From the NCBI RefSeq assembly GCF_019423325.1, contig NZ_JAHZBQ010000003.1, forward strand, positions 248,001 to 312,000: a DNA stretch of 64,000 nucleotides. Reading direction: 5' to 3'. The translations under genes were made by a program, and so were the position numbers. Below the pieces are notes generated by a model. That model saw nothing but the letters and a program-made list of their open reading frames with translations, did not search any database and had not been told where the DNA came from. Positions 1 to 8,131 of this stretch are shown here, in pieces (position 1 is the first letter of the stretch; each line of letters begins with the position of its first letter). The DNA is from Campylobacter sp. GTDB lineage: Bacteria > Campylobacterota > Campylobacteria > Campylobacterales > Campylobacteraceae.

Positions 1-334
1 CGACGAGTATCTCAACGCCGTTATCATGTCTTTTAAATTTTCCGACTGGTACTGGGCAGTTCGCACTGCCGTCGTCGTAGCTCTTATCGCCGCGTCCTTG
101 ATCGTCGCAAATTTATGGTGTCGCTTCGCCTGTCCTAGCGGCGGCATAATGGAGCTACTGCGTAAAATTTCAATATTTCGCGTTTACAAAACAGACGCCT
201 GCGATAACTGCAATGCTTGTTTGCGCAAATGCGAAATGGGCACGAGACCGGACGAGATGAACTGCACAAACTGCGGCGATTGTATGGATGTTTGCCACGC
301 GGACGCCATCAAATTCGGAAGGAAAAAAGATTGA
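1..334 (+). CDS. NapH/NosR-type 4Fe-4S polyferredoxin, 3' part only
   Basis: The reading frame is already open at base 2, so the window cuts the gene; the ATG at 26 is probably internal. About 110 residues are visible. They contain one hydrophobic segment, then a WCRFACPSGG motif, which is the CxxxCP signature of NapH/NosR/CcoG-like membrane ferredoxins. Two 4Fe-4S cluster motifs follow, CDNCNACLRKC and CTNCGDCMDVC. The likely role is electron transfer from a membrane donor. The stop overlaps the next start (TGATG), so it is translationally coupled to the NifB-like gene, and it may supply electrons for that cluster-building enzyme. Function beyond electron transfer is inference. Confidence 0.8.
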   Translation, partial: DEYLNAVIMSFKFSDWYWAVRTAVVVALIAASLIVANLWCRFACPSGGIMELLRKISIFRVYKTDACDNCNACLRKCEMGTRPDEMNCTNCGDCMDVCHADAIKFGRKKD

Positions 335-1161
335 TGAATTTTTTCGCCAAGCCCTCTTTCGACAACCACCCCTGCTTTAGCAAAAAAGCGTCCGCCGCCT
401 ACGGGCGCGTGCATCTTCCCGTAGCGCCGCATTGCAATATCCAGTGCAATTTTTGCAACCGCATCTACGACTGCGCCAACGAAAATCGCCCCGGCGTAAC
501 AGGGAGGGTGCAGAGCCCGGATGAAGCCGCGCTATACGTGGAAAATCTATTTAAATTTAGACAAGATATCTCGGTCATCGGCATCGCAGGGCCAGGAGAT
601 CCTATGTGTGATGCCGACAAGACCCTAGCGATCTTTGAAAAATGCAAAGCCCGCTTCCCTCACGCCCTGCTTTGCCTATCCACAAACGGCCTAGCTCTGC
701 CCGAGCACGTGGACGATATCGTGCGAATCGGCGTGAGCCACGTGACGGTAACGGTCAATGCCGTAACGCCGGGCGTAGGCGGCAAAATTTATGCGTGGGT
801 GCGCCACGGAAATAGAATTTACCGCGGCGAAGAGGGCGCTAGAATTCTTGGGGCGCGCCAAGAGGAAGGGATCCGCAAACTAAAAGAAGCCCGCATGATC
901 GTAAAGATCAATACGGTCGTAATCCCTGGCGTAAATATGGCTCACGTCCCGCAAATCGCGGAAAAAGCTAAGGAGTGGCGAGCCGATATCATGAACTGTA
1001 TGGCGATGATCCCCGTGCATGATACCCCTTTTGCAAATATCAAATCGCCCTCTAACGAAGAAATTCGCAGCATGCGAAAGTTAATCGGCGGCTCAATGGC
1101 GCAGATGACTCACTGCAGCAGGTGCCGCGCCGACGCATGCGGTAAGCTTTGCGAGAGATAA
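334..1161 (+). CDS. nifB: NifB-type radical SAM FeMo-cofactor biosynthesis protein
   Basis: In nitrogen fixers NifB fuses two 4Fe-4S units and inserts carbide to make the NifB-co precursor of the nitrogenase cofactor. The start at 334 is chosen because it overlaps the upstream stop and begins with the family's N-terminus; that gives 275 residues, the SAM-only form without a NifX domain. Visible family marks are HPCF near residue 12, the radical-SAM motif C34-x3-C38-x2-C41 (CNIQCNFC), YDC at 45-47, the NENRPGV stretch, the AGPGDP motif, and the C-terminal HCSRCRADACGKLCE cysteine cluster. A nifB gene is unexpected in most campylobacters. No other nif gene is visible, but the window starts just upstream. 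Confidence 0.88.
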   Translation: MNFFAKPSFDNHPCFSKKASAAYGRVHLPVAPHCNIQCNFCNRIYDCANENRPGVTGRVQSPDEAALYVENLFKFRQDISVIGIAGPGDPMCDADKTLAIFEKCKARFPHALLCLSTNGLALPEHVDDIVRIGVSHVTVTVNAVTPGVGGKIYAWVRHGNRIYRGEEGARILGARQEEGIRKLKEARMIVKINTVVIPGVNMAHVPQIAEKAKEWRADIMNCMAMIPVHDTPFANIKSPSNEEIRSMRKLIGGSMAQMTHCSRCRADACGKLCER

Positions 1162-1186
1162 AGACCTGCTTTTAGCGGGTCTTTTA
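1160..1186 (+). terminator. Rho-independent terminator after nifB
   Basis: A 10-bp stem (AAAGACCTGC with GCGGGTCTTT, one G-T pair) closes on the loop TTTTA and runs into T residues. It starts on the nifB stop codon and ends the polyferredoxin-nifB transcript. Confidence 0.8.
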
Positions 1187-1362
1187 TCCGGTGCAGAATA
1201 CACTCCCATAGCGCACAAAATTTTATGAAAAGATTTAAATTTAGAATTTGTCTAAATTCAGAACTAGCAAGCAGCCGATAAGCGGCTTTTTGGCTGCGGC
1301 GGTTTTTTAAAATTTAAAAACAATTTTTAAATAATATTATTTTGTTTTTATTTAACTTTGGC

Positions 1363-1417
1363 TATAATACTCGCAAAATTAGGCATCAAAAAACCGTATA
1401 ACGGTAAAATAAAGGAG
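1363..1417 (+). promoter_or_regulatory. Promoter -10 and strong RBS of the flavoprotein gene
   Basis: TATAAT lies at 1363-1368 behind a T-rich stretch, as is usual for campylobacterial sigma-70 promoters that lack a clear -35. AAAGGAG at 1411-1417 is five bases from the ATG at 1423. Confidence 0.65.
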
Positions 1418-1422
1418 ACATC

Positions 1423-2973
1423 ATGGAAAAAGTTTCAAGACGTGATCTGCTCAAAATGAGCCTAGTTGGCGCGGGAGCTTTAGCGCTCGGCTCCGTAAAC
1501 GCAAATGCTGCGGTAAACGCTAAAGACGTCAAATTTGACGAAGAGTGGGACGTAGTTATCGTGGGCTCTGGTTTTGCAGGACTTGCAGCTGGTATCACCG
1601 CAGCCGAAAAGGGCAACAAAGTCCTAATCCTAGAAAAGATGGGACGCGTCGGCGGCAACTCCGTTATTAACGGCGGAATTTTTGCCGTTCCAAACAGCGA
1701 CAAACAAAAAGCAGAAGGCATCAAAGATAGTAACGAGCTATTTATCAAAGACTGCCTAAAAGCCGGCCGCGGACTAAACCACGTAGATCTAATCGACACT
1801 ATCGCTACTCGCGCGCAAGACGCATATAAACTAACTCTAAAATGCGGCGCTAAATACATAGATAAAGTTACTCACGCAGGCGGACACAGCGTACCTAGAT
1901 CGCTTCAAACAGCTAACGGCTCAGGCTCAGGTATCGTTCAGCCGATGGTAGAATACTTTAAAAACCTACAAGGCTGCGAGCTAAGACAAAGAGCTAAATT
2001 TGACGAATTCGTCCTAGGCGAAGACGGCGGCGTAGACGGCGTGATCATCAGAGAGGATTATAAATTCGACTCAAAGAGCCAAAAAGACGACGCCGAAAAC
2101 ACTACCGGAACTAAAAAGACTATAAAAGCTAAAAAAGGCGTAGTACTAGCTGCGGGCGGATTTTGCCGCGACGTATTCTTTAGACAGGTTCAAGACCCGT
2201 CTATCCTACCTACCACAGATAGCACCAATCACCCGGGCGCAACAGCAGGCGCTATGAAAGAGGCATTTAGGATCGGCGCAACTCCGGTGCAGCTAAGCTG
2301 GATACAGTTTGGTCCATGGGCATGCCCTGACGAAAAGGGATTTGGCGTAGGCTCTATGTTTAACGTAAACGGAAGCTTCCGCTACGGAATTTCAGTCGAT
2401 CCAAGAACCGGCAAACGCTATATGAACGAACTAGCAGACCGCCGCACACGCTCTCAAGCTATGTTTAAAGTAATCGACGCAAAAGCCGATATCTATCCTA
2501 TCAACTTCTGCGATAGCGAGGGCGTAAAAAACATGGTCATACCTGAGCACTACACTAAACCGCTAGAGTCCGGCGTACTAAAGAAATTTGAAACTCTAGA
2601 CGAACTAGCGGCAGCTTATAAAATCCCTGCTGCAGAGCTAAAAAAGACAGTCGAGAGATACAATAGCTTCGTTAAATCAGGCAAAGACGAGGACTTTGGC
2701 AAACCTATGGATAAAACCACTACAAACGGCGTAGATATCTCTAAAGCTCCTTTCTACGCTATGCGCGGTACGCCAAAACTCCACCACACCATGGGCGGTA
2801 TCGACATCAATACCAAAGCGCAGGTCATCTCTTTACAAACCGAGATGCCTATCCCAAGATTATTTGCAGCAGGCGAGATCACCGGCGGCGTACACGGAGC
2901 TAGCCGCTTAGGTAGCGTGGCGATCGCAGACTGCTTAACGTTTGGTATGATTGCGGGTGAGAATATAGGCTAA
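1423..2973 (+). CDS. Tat-exported flavocytochrome-c-type FAD reductase (fumarate reductase-like)
   Basis: This 516-residue periplasmic flavoprotein starts with a twin-arginine signal (SRRDLLKMS followed by an Ala/Leu/Gly core ending near residue 30). The FAD-binding motif VVIVGSGFAGLAAG is followed by GGNSVINGG, the substrate-site stretch NELADRRTRSQ and the C-terminal FAD motif RLFAAGEITGGVHGASRLG. These are marks of the fumarate/urocanate reductase (FccA) family, which reduces an unsaturated acid with electrons from a c-type cytochrome. There is no CxxCH heme motif, so the heme subunit must be separate; none is encoded nearby. The substrate cannot be told from sequence. It is monocistronic, with its own promoter and terminator. 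Confidence 0.85.
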   Translation: MEKVSRRDLLKMSLVGAGALALGSVNANAAVNAKDVKFDEEWDVVIVGSGFAGLAAGITAAEKGNKVLILEKMGRVGGNSVINGGIFAVPNSDKQKAEGIKDSNELFIKDCLKAGRGLNHVDLIDTIATRAQDAYKLTLKCGAKYIDKVTHAGGHSVPRSLQTANGSGSGIVQPMVEYFKNLQGCELRQRAKFDEFVLGEDGGVDGVIIREDYKFDSKSQKDDAENTTGTKKTIKAKKGVVLAAGGFCRDVFFRQVQDPSILPTTDSTNHPGATAGAMKEAFRIGATPVQLSWIQFGPWACPDEKGFGVGSMFNVNGSFRYGISVDPRTGKRYMNELADRRTRSQAMFKVIDAKADIYPINFCDSEGVKNMVIPEHYTKPLESGVLKKFETLDELAAAYKIPAAELKKTVERYNSFVKSGKDEDFGKPMDKTTTNGVDISKAPFYAMRGTPKLHHTMGGIDINTKAQVISLQTEMPIPRLFAAGEITGGVHGASRLGSVAIADCLTFGMIAGENIG

Positions 2974-2978
2974 TTTGC

Positions 2979-2999
2979 GGCGTCTTTCGGACGCTTTTT
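2979..2999 (+). terminator. Rho-independent terminator after the flavoprotein gene
   Basis: Stem GCGTC (2980-2984) with GACGC (2990-2994) and a TTTTT tail, six bases after the stop codon. Confidence 0.75.
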
Positions 3000-3580
3000 G
3001 CGGATTTTGTTAAAATTTGACTCGATAGGCTACATGCCTTATCTTCGTCAAATTTTAACTTCAAACCTAAAATCAGCCTCGAAACACTTGCAAATTTTAT
3101 TTTAATCGCAGGCTGAATTTAAAGTTAAATTTGAAAATTCGGCTTGCGGTACTTCATTAAATTTTATCGCTTGATGAACGAAATGTTCTATCTGCACTCT
3201 AAAATTTAGATCCGCCTCGCCTAAAGCTCGCGATAATTCGTTTTAAATTTGCATTTTTTGAGTGCTTTTACGGAGTTTGCTAAAATTTTGCCCGACAGGC
3301 TATTTTGCTTCGTTTCACTCACAACTGCAAGCAGAAGTCTAGCTTGCGCAATTTTTAGCTTCTAACTCAAAAAATCGCCTCGAAATACTTGCAAATTTTA
3401 TTTTAATCGCAGGCCGAATTTGGTCTGTGATACTTTTACCTAATAAACTTGAAATTTTATAAATCACCTCTGTCAAAATTTTAAAAATATATGAGCTAAA
3501 GTTTTGTCATGCAGGCGAAATTTTGTATCACGTCTTACTAAAATTTAAAATTTTTAATAAAAATTATATATTCCGCACGA
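3000..3580. repeat. Gene-free region with a duplicated intergenic stem-loop element
   Basis: No gene is seen. Two diverged copies of one element are present. Copy 1 is about 3000-3120 and copy 2 about 3263-3421. Their right ends match almost base for base (3071-3120 and 3373-3421, about four differences). Each copy begins with an arm and ends with its complement. In copy 1, GTTAAAATTTGAC (3009-3021) and GTCAAATTTTAAC (3047-3059) are perfect 13-base inverted repeats, with a second inner stem between GATAGGC and GCCTTATC. In copy 2 the arms are GCTAAAATTTTGC and GCAATTTTTAGC around a longer loop. Confidence 0.7.
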
Positions 3581-3630
3581 TATAATCGCGCATCTGCTCG
3601 CAGCGCGAGCGATAGCTAAATTTCAAGGAG
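3581..3630 (+). promoter_or_regulatory. Promoter -10 and RBS of the first ABC binding-protein gene
   Basis: TATAAT at 3581-3586 and AAGGAG at 3625-3630, five bases before the ATG at 3636. Confidence 0.65.
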
Positions 3631-3635
3631 ATGTA

Positions 3636-4379
3636 ATGAAAATATTTAAAGCCCTGCTCGCAACAGCGCTAATCACCGCCACCCTAAGCGCTAAGACGCT
3701 TAAAGAGGGCACGCTCGTAATAGCTACGGAGGGGACTTACTCGCCGTATTCTTTCTATGACGAGAAAAATAATCTTACCGGCTTTGATGTCGATATCGCT
3801 CGCGCACTGGCAAAAGAGCTAGGGCTAAAGGCGGAATTTTTAACCGCGCCGTGGGATGCGATGCTCGCGGCATTTGACGCAGGCAAAGCGGACATAGCGA
3901 TGAATCAAGTAAGCATCACGCAGGAGCGCAAGAAAAAATATAATTTCAGCGAGCCTTATACCGTGGCTTATGCTGCGCTGGTAGTACGAGCTGATAACGA
4001 AGGGATTAAGAGTTTTGCGGATCTTAAAGGCAAAAAAAGCGTCCACTCCGCTACCAGTAACTGGGCGGACATGGCGCGCAGCTATGGCGCTGATATCGTC
4101 ACAGCAGACGGATTTAGCAAGGGCGTGGAGCTCATCATAGCTCGTCGCGCAGACGCTACGATCAACGACAATATCACATTTTTCGACTATATGAAGCAGC
4201 GCCCAAACGCCCCGCTAAAGATCGCAGCTCAAGGTAATGAGCCGATCTATTCCGCCGTGCTACTTAAAAAGGACGACGAGCTGACGGCGCAGATAAATTC
4301 CGCGCTAAAATCGCTAAAGCAAAAAGGCGTTCTGAAAGAAATTTCACTTAAATATTTTGGCAAAGACATTACGGAGTAA
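3636..4379 (+). CDS. Polar amino-acid ABC transporter, periplasmic binding protein (copy 1)
   Basis: A 247-residue family 3 solute-binding protein. The signal peptide is a Lys start, a hydrophobic core and a cleavage site near residue 19 (TLSA before KTLKEG). Family features are the EGTYSPYSF ligand-pocket start, GFDVDIARALAKELG and the GKADIAMNQVSIT stretch. It should capture an amino acid in the periplasm and hand it to the permease at 5219. It is the first gene of an import operon that runs to 6621. A close paralogue follows at 4473. The ligand is not readable; a neighbouring transsulfuration enzyme makes a sulfur amino acid such as cystine plausible (inference). Confidence 0.9.
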   Translation: MKIFKALLATALITATLSAKTLKEGTLVIATEGTYSPYSFYDEKNNLTGFDVDIARALAKELGLKAEFLTAPWDAMLAAFDAGKADIAMNQVSITQERKKKYNFSEPYTVAYAALVVRADNEGIKSFADLKGKKSVHSATSNWADMARSYGADIVTADGFSKGVELIIARRADATINDNITFFDYMKQRPNAPLKIAAQGNEPIYSAVLLKKDDELTAQINSALKSLKQKGVLKEISLKYFGKDITE

Positions 4380-4472
4380 ATTCTACAACCGCTTAGTTGA
4401 AGCGTGGGATTTTAAACTTGGTTGGGCGGAATTTCGCATTTTAAATTTCGCTCATAAAATTTTGGAGGAATT

Positions 4473-5222
4473 ATGAAAAATTTAATAAAAACTTTGCTTG
4501 CGTGCGCGCTTTTAATATGCGGCGCAAACGCTAAAACACTACGCGAAGGCACGCTTAAAGTAGCTACGGAAGGCACCTTTTCGCCATTTTCGTATTATAA
4601 CGACAAAAATGAGCTCGTAGGATACGACGTAGATGTCGCGCGCGCAGTCGCCGAAAAACTTGGTCTAAAAATAGAATTTCTAACCGCGCCTTGGGATGCG
4701 ATGCTTGCAGCATTTGATGCAGGCAAGGCAGACGCTGTGTTTAATCAAGTAAGCATCACTGATGAGCGCAAGAAAAAATATGAGTATTCTGTGCCCTACA
4801 CCGTCGTTTACGGAGCTATCATCGTGCATAAAGATAACAACGACATTAAAAGCTTCGAGGATTTAAAAGGCAAGAAAAATGCAGACTCCGCTACCAGCAA
4901 CTGGGCGCAAGTCGCTAAAAAATACGGCGCGCAAAACGTAACCGTCGATAGTTTCGCTAAAAGTATGGAGCTGCTGATCGCTCGCCGCGTAGATACCGTC
5001 GTGCGCGACAATACCGTATTTTACGACTTTTTAAAACAACGTCCGGATGCTCCGATTAAGATCGCTGCAAAGCTAAAAGATGTCGATTATAGCGCTGCAA
5101 TCGTGCAGAAGGGCAATAAAGAGCTCGCAGATCAAATCAGCAAAGCCTTAAACGAACTCAAAGCCGAAGGTAAGCTAAAAGAAATTTCGCTTAAATATTT
5201 CGGCAAAGATGTGAGTGAATGA
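4473..5222 (+). CDS. Polar amino-acid ABC transporter, periplasmic binding protein (copy 2)
   Basis: A 249-residue paralogue of the preceding protein with the same layout: signal peptide ending at GANA, EGTFSPFSY, GYDVDVARAVAEKLG, then the identical segment EFLTAPWDAMLAAFDAGKAD. The two genes clearly arose by tandem duplication. Differences cluster in the hinge and second lobe (for example VFNQVSITDERKKKYEYS against AMNQVSITQERKKKYNFS), so they may bind different ligands. An RBS (GGAGG) precedes the ATG. The stop overlaps the permease start (ATGA), coupling their translation. This copy is therefore the one most tightly tied to the permease. Confidence 0.9.
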   Translation: MKNLIKTLLACALLICGANAKTLREGTLKVATEGTFSPFSYYNDKNELVGYDVDVARAVAEKLGLKIEFLTAPWDAMLAAFDAGKADAVFNQVSITDERKKKYEYSVPYTVVYGAIIVHKDNNDIKSFEDLKGKKNADSATSNWAQVAKKYGAQNVTVDSFAKSMELLIARRVDTVVRDNTVFYDFLKQRPDAPIKIAAKLKDVDYSAAIVQKGNKELADQISKALNELKAEGKLKEISLKYFGKDVSE

Positions 5223-5887
5223 ACGAAACAAGCAGAATTCTAGAGCTTGTTAGCAGCTCGCTAGAGCCGATGGCGCTAGCCCTGTTACAAGTTACGATCC
5301 CGCTTACGATAATCTCATTTCTGCTCGGGCTCGTGCTTGCGGTGCTGACGGCGGTCGCACGCATCGCAAATTTTAAAATTTTAAAACAGCTAAGCGAAAT
5401 TTATATTTGGATTTTTCGCGGCACTCCGCTTTTGGTGCAGCTTTTTATCGTCTATTTCGGGCTTCCAATCATCGGGATCACGCTTGATGTTTGGGCTGCT
5501 GCGATCATTACCTTTAGCCTAAATATCGGCGCTTACGCTTCAGAGGCGGTGCGAGCTGCGATCCTATCGGTGCCAAAAGGACAATGGGAGGCGGCTACCT
5601 CGCTAGGCATGAGCTACGCTCAAATTCTGCGCCGCATTATCGCTCCGCAAGCAGCGCGCATATCGCTGCCGCCGCTATCAAATATATTTATCTCTACGCT
5701 TAAAGACACCTCGCTCGTAGCCTCGATTACGATGGTTGATATGTTTATGGTCGCTCAACGTATCGCTGCACGGGCATTCGATCCGCTTACGTTATACGTA
5801 CTGGCGGCACTATTTTATCTAGCAGTCTGCACCCTTCTTACGTTCTTACAATCCAAGCTAGAGCGACGATTTTCAAGGTTCGTGTGA
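5219..5887 (+). CDS. Polar amino-acid ABC transporter permease
   Basis: A 222-residue inner-membrane protein of the HisM/GlnP family with about five hydrophobic segments. The cytoplasmic EAA loop that docks on the ATPase is visible as EAATSLGMSYAQILRRIIAPQA near residues 124-145. The early segment IFRGTPLLVQL is a family signature. It overlaps the binding-protein gene upstream by four bases and runs directly into the ATPase gene. It probably works as a homodimer, since only one permease gene is present. Confidence 0.9.
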   Translation: MNETSRILELVSSSLEPMALALLQVTIPLTIISFLLGLVLAVLTAVARIANFKILKQLSEIYIWIFRGTPLLVQLFIVYFGLPIIGITLDVWAAAIITFSLNIGAYASEAVRAAILSVPKGQWEAATSLGMSYAQILRRIIAPQAARISLPPLSNIFISTLKDTSLVASITMVDMFMVAQRIAARAFDPLTLYVLAALFYLAVCTLLTFLQSKLERRFSRFV

Positions 5888-6621
5888 TGATAAAATTTAC
5901 GAACTTAACTAAGTGCTTCGGCGATCACGTCGTGCTAAACGAGCTAAGCTTAGAATTTCGCGATGGGCAAACGACAGTGATTTTAGGAAGCTCCGGCTCC
6001 GGCAAATCCACGATGCTGCGTTGCATAAATCTGCTCGAAATTCCAAGCGGCGGCGAGCTACGGCTAGGCGAGTTTAAGATAAATTTCGATGCTCCGCATA
6101 AAACAAGCGAGTATCATCCGTTCCGCGCTCATACGGGCATGGTTTTTCAAAGCTTCAATCTCTTTCCGCACCTCAACGTCTTGCAAAACGTCATCGAAGC
6201 GCCCGTACACGTGCTAAAGCAGCCACGCGAGCTTGCCGAGGCAAATGCAATGGCGCTGCTAAAAAAAGTCGGTATGGCGGATAAAGCTGGCGCGTATCCG
6301 GCTCGCCTCTCCGGCGGTCAGAGCCAGCGCGTGGCGATCGCGCGGGCACTTGCGATGCAGCCTGAGTTTTTGCTGCTGGACGAGCCTACGAGCGCGCTTG
6401 ATCCCGAGCTTGAGGCGCAGGTGCTAAAGACTATCGCAGAGCTTGCCGCAGAGGATCGCTCGCTTATCATCGTCACGCACAATATGGGCTTTGCGCGCAA
6501 GATCGCAGATAGAATTTTATTCTTAGACGGCGGAGTTATCGCATTCGACGGCGACGCAGAGGAATTCTTCGGTAGCAGCGATGAGCGCATAGCTAAATTT
6601 ATCGGAGCGATGAGCTTTTAA
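5887..6621 (+). CDS. Polar amino-acid ABC transporter ATPase
   Basis: About 244 residues, GlnQ/HisP family. Motifs in order are Walker A GSSGSGKST, Q-loop MVFQSFNLFPH, signature LSGGQSQR, Walker B LLLDEPTSALD and the switch histidine in IIVTHNM. A GTG at 5884 lies in frame before the ATG at 5887; the ATG is preferred, but the permease stop overlaps both. It powers import for the two binding proteins upstream. Confidence 0.9.
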   Translation: MIKFTNLTKCFGDHVVLNELSLEFRDGQTTVILGSSGSGKSTMLRCINLLEIPSGGELRLGEFKINFDAPHKTSEYHPFRAHTGMVFQSFNLFPHLNVLQNVIEAPVHVLKQPRELAEANAMALLKKVGMADKAGAYPARLSGGQSQRVAIARALAMQPEFLLLDEPTSALDPELEAQVLKTIAELAAEDRSLIIVTHNMGFARKIADRILFLDGGVIAFDGDAEEFFGSSDERIAKFIGAMSF

Positions 6622-6646
6622 ATCCATTAAATTTTAAGGAGAAAAG

Positions 6647-7783
6647 ATGAAAATAGATACCCTAATCGTAAAGGGCATAGAGGCTAAGTCCAACCCCCAT
6701 AACGCGGTGATTCCGCCGATATATCTAGCCAGCACCTTCGTGCAAGAAAGCCTGGATGATTTCGGCAAATACGCCTATTCGCGCGGCGCAAATCCTACGC
6801 GCAACGCCTTCGAGGAACTTTTCGCAAAATTTGAAGGCAGCAAATACGCCTTCGCGCTAGCCTCGGGTATGGCGGCTACGAGCGCTGCATTTGCGCTGCT
6901 TAAAAGCGGCGATCGCGTGCTGTTAAATAATAACGTTTACGGCGGCACCTATCGATACGTAAGCGGGATTTTTAAAAATCAAGGGGTCAATTACGACTTA
7001 GTGGACGATCTAAATTTGATCACCGAAATTCCGAGCGACGTCAAAATGGTCTTCATCGAAACGCCGTCAAATCCGCTTTTGCGCGTAACCGATATTGAGC
7101 GCATCAGCGAGCTCGCGCATAAAAACGGCGCGCTTGTGGTGATGGATAATACCTTTTTGACCCCATATTATCAGCGCCCGCTAGAGCACGGCGCAGACGT
7201 CGTGGTTTATAGCGCGACCAAATACATAGGCGGGCATGCCGATCTGATCGCCGGCATCGTTACGACGAATGACGACGAGCTTGCCGCAAGAATTCAGTTT
7301 ATGAAAAACACTCTGGGCGCGACGCTATCGCCTACCGACGCGTATTCTCTAATACGCGGACTTAAAACGTTAAGCGTGCGCTTCGACCGCCAGAGCGAAA
7401 ATACGCTAAAGATAATAGAATTTTTACGCGGCAATCCTGCGGTAGAGGCGGTAAATTTTGCAGGCTCGCATTCGGCTAACGAAAAAGAGATACAAAATCG
7501 CCAAGCTGGCGGCATCGGAGCGGTCATCTCACTGGTGCTTAAGCCGCAATACGACTATAAAACCTTTGCGCGCAGCCTTGAGCTATTCGATCTGGCGGTT
7601 AGTCTGGGCGGCGTAGAAAGCCTGATCTGCCATCCTGCGTCGATGACGCACGAGAGCTATCCGCGCGAGCTGCAAGAGCGCATCGGCATCAGTCAAAATT
7701 TGCTGCGCCTAGCCATAGGTATCGAAAACGCGGACGATCTCATAACAGATCTTGCCACCGCGCTAGAAAAATCTAAAAAATAG
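6647..7783 (+). CDS. Transsulfuration-family PLP enzyme (cystathionine synthase/lyase type)
   Basis: A 378-residue Cys/Met-metabolism PLP enzyme. Marks are YSRGANPTRNAFE, the substrate-loop stretch SGMAATSAAFALL, NNVYGGTYRY, the cofactor Asp in VVMDNTF, the PLP-lysine motif YSATKYIGGHAD and the late LGGVESLICHPA motif. Family members act as cystathionine gamma-synthase, beta- or gamma-lyase, or methionine gamma-lyase; sequence alone does not separate these. It has an RBS (AAGGAG) and sits 25 bases after the ABC ATPase gene, so it is probably co-transcribed with the importer. Import and cleavage of cystine or cystathionine is a reasonable but unproven reading. Confidence 0.82.
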   Translation: MKIDTLIVKGIEAKSNPHNAVIPPIYLASTFVQESLDDFGKYAYSRGANPTRNAFEELFAKFEGSKYAFALASGMAATSAAFALLKSGDRVLLNNNVYGGTYRYVSGIFKNQGVNYDLVDDLNLITEIPSDVKMVFIETPSNPLLRVTDIERISELAHKNGALVVMDNTFLTPYYQRPLEHGADVVVYSATKYIGGHADLIAGIVTTNDDELAARIQFMKNTLGATLSPTDAYSLIRGLKTLSVRFDRQSENTLKIIEFLRGNPAVEAVNFAGSHSANEKEIQNRQAGGIGAVISLVLKPQYDYKTFARSLELFDLAVSLGGVESLICHPASMTHESYPRELQERIGISQNLLRLAIGIENADDLITDLATALEKSKK

Positions 7784-8131
7784 GCGGCGCGAAATTTGCG
7801 CAAGCTTGCAAAATTTGCGCTAGCGCGAGCTTGATATTCTTTGTCTAGAATTTTACTCAGTAAGGATTTTTTGGATTTATAAGCCAAAAACCGTAAGCTT
7901 GTAATTTTAAAATTTCGATTTTGAGCTTGCGGCAAGTAAAATTCTAGGCTTTTCACCTATCGTGAATGGAAATTATAATTTATAAAGCTCGCTGAATTTT
8001 TATAAAAACATAAAAAATTTTCTAACTTTGCCTAGTCTTTAAAATTTTAGAGTAAGTAAAATTTCATACAAATTCCCCTTGGAGGCAGAATTCTACTATT
8101 AAAATTTACCGAATTTATACGTCCTAAAATT
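7784..8131. other. Gene-free spacer with a palindromic AT/GC hairpin
   Basis: No convincing gene. Just after the PLP gene, around 7788-7832, is a palindromic stretch centred on GCAAGCTTGC and flanked by AAATTT words. It could fold into a hairpin and end the operon, but it lacks a clear T-run. The rest is A+T-rich and marks the border of the A+T-rich restriction-modification block. Confidence 0.5.

Noticed and set aside
7788..7832. Phage attachment or inverted terminal repeat next to the restriction genes
   Set aside because: The palindrome has no matching partner on the other side of the operon (11.03-11.13 kb).
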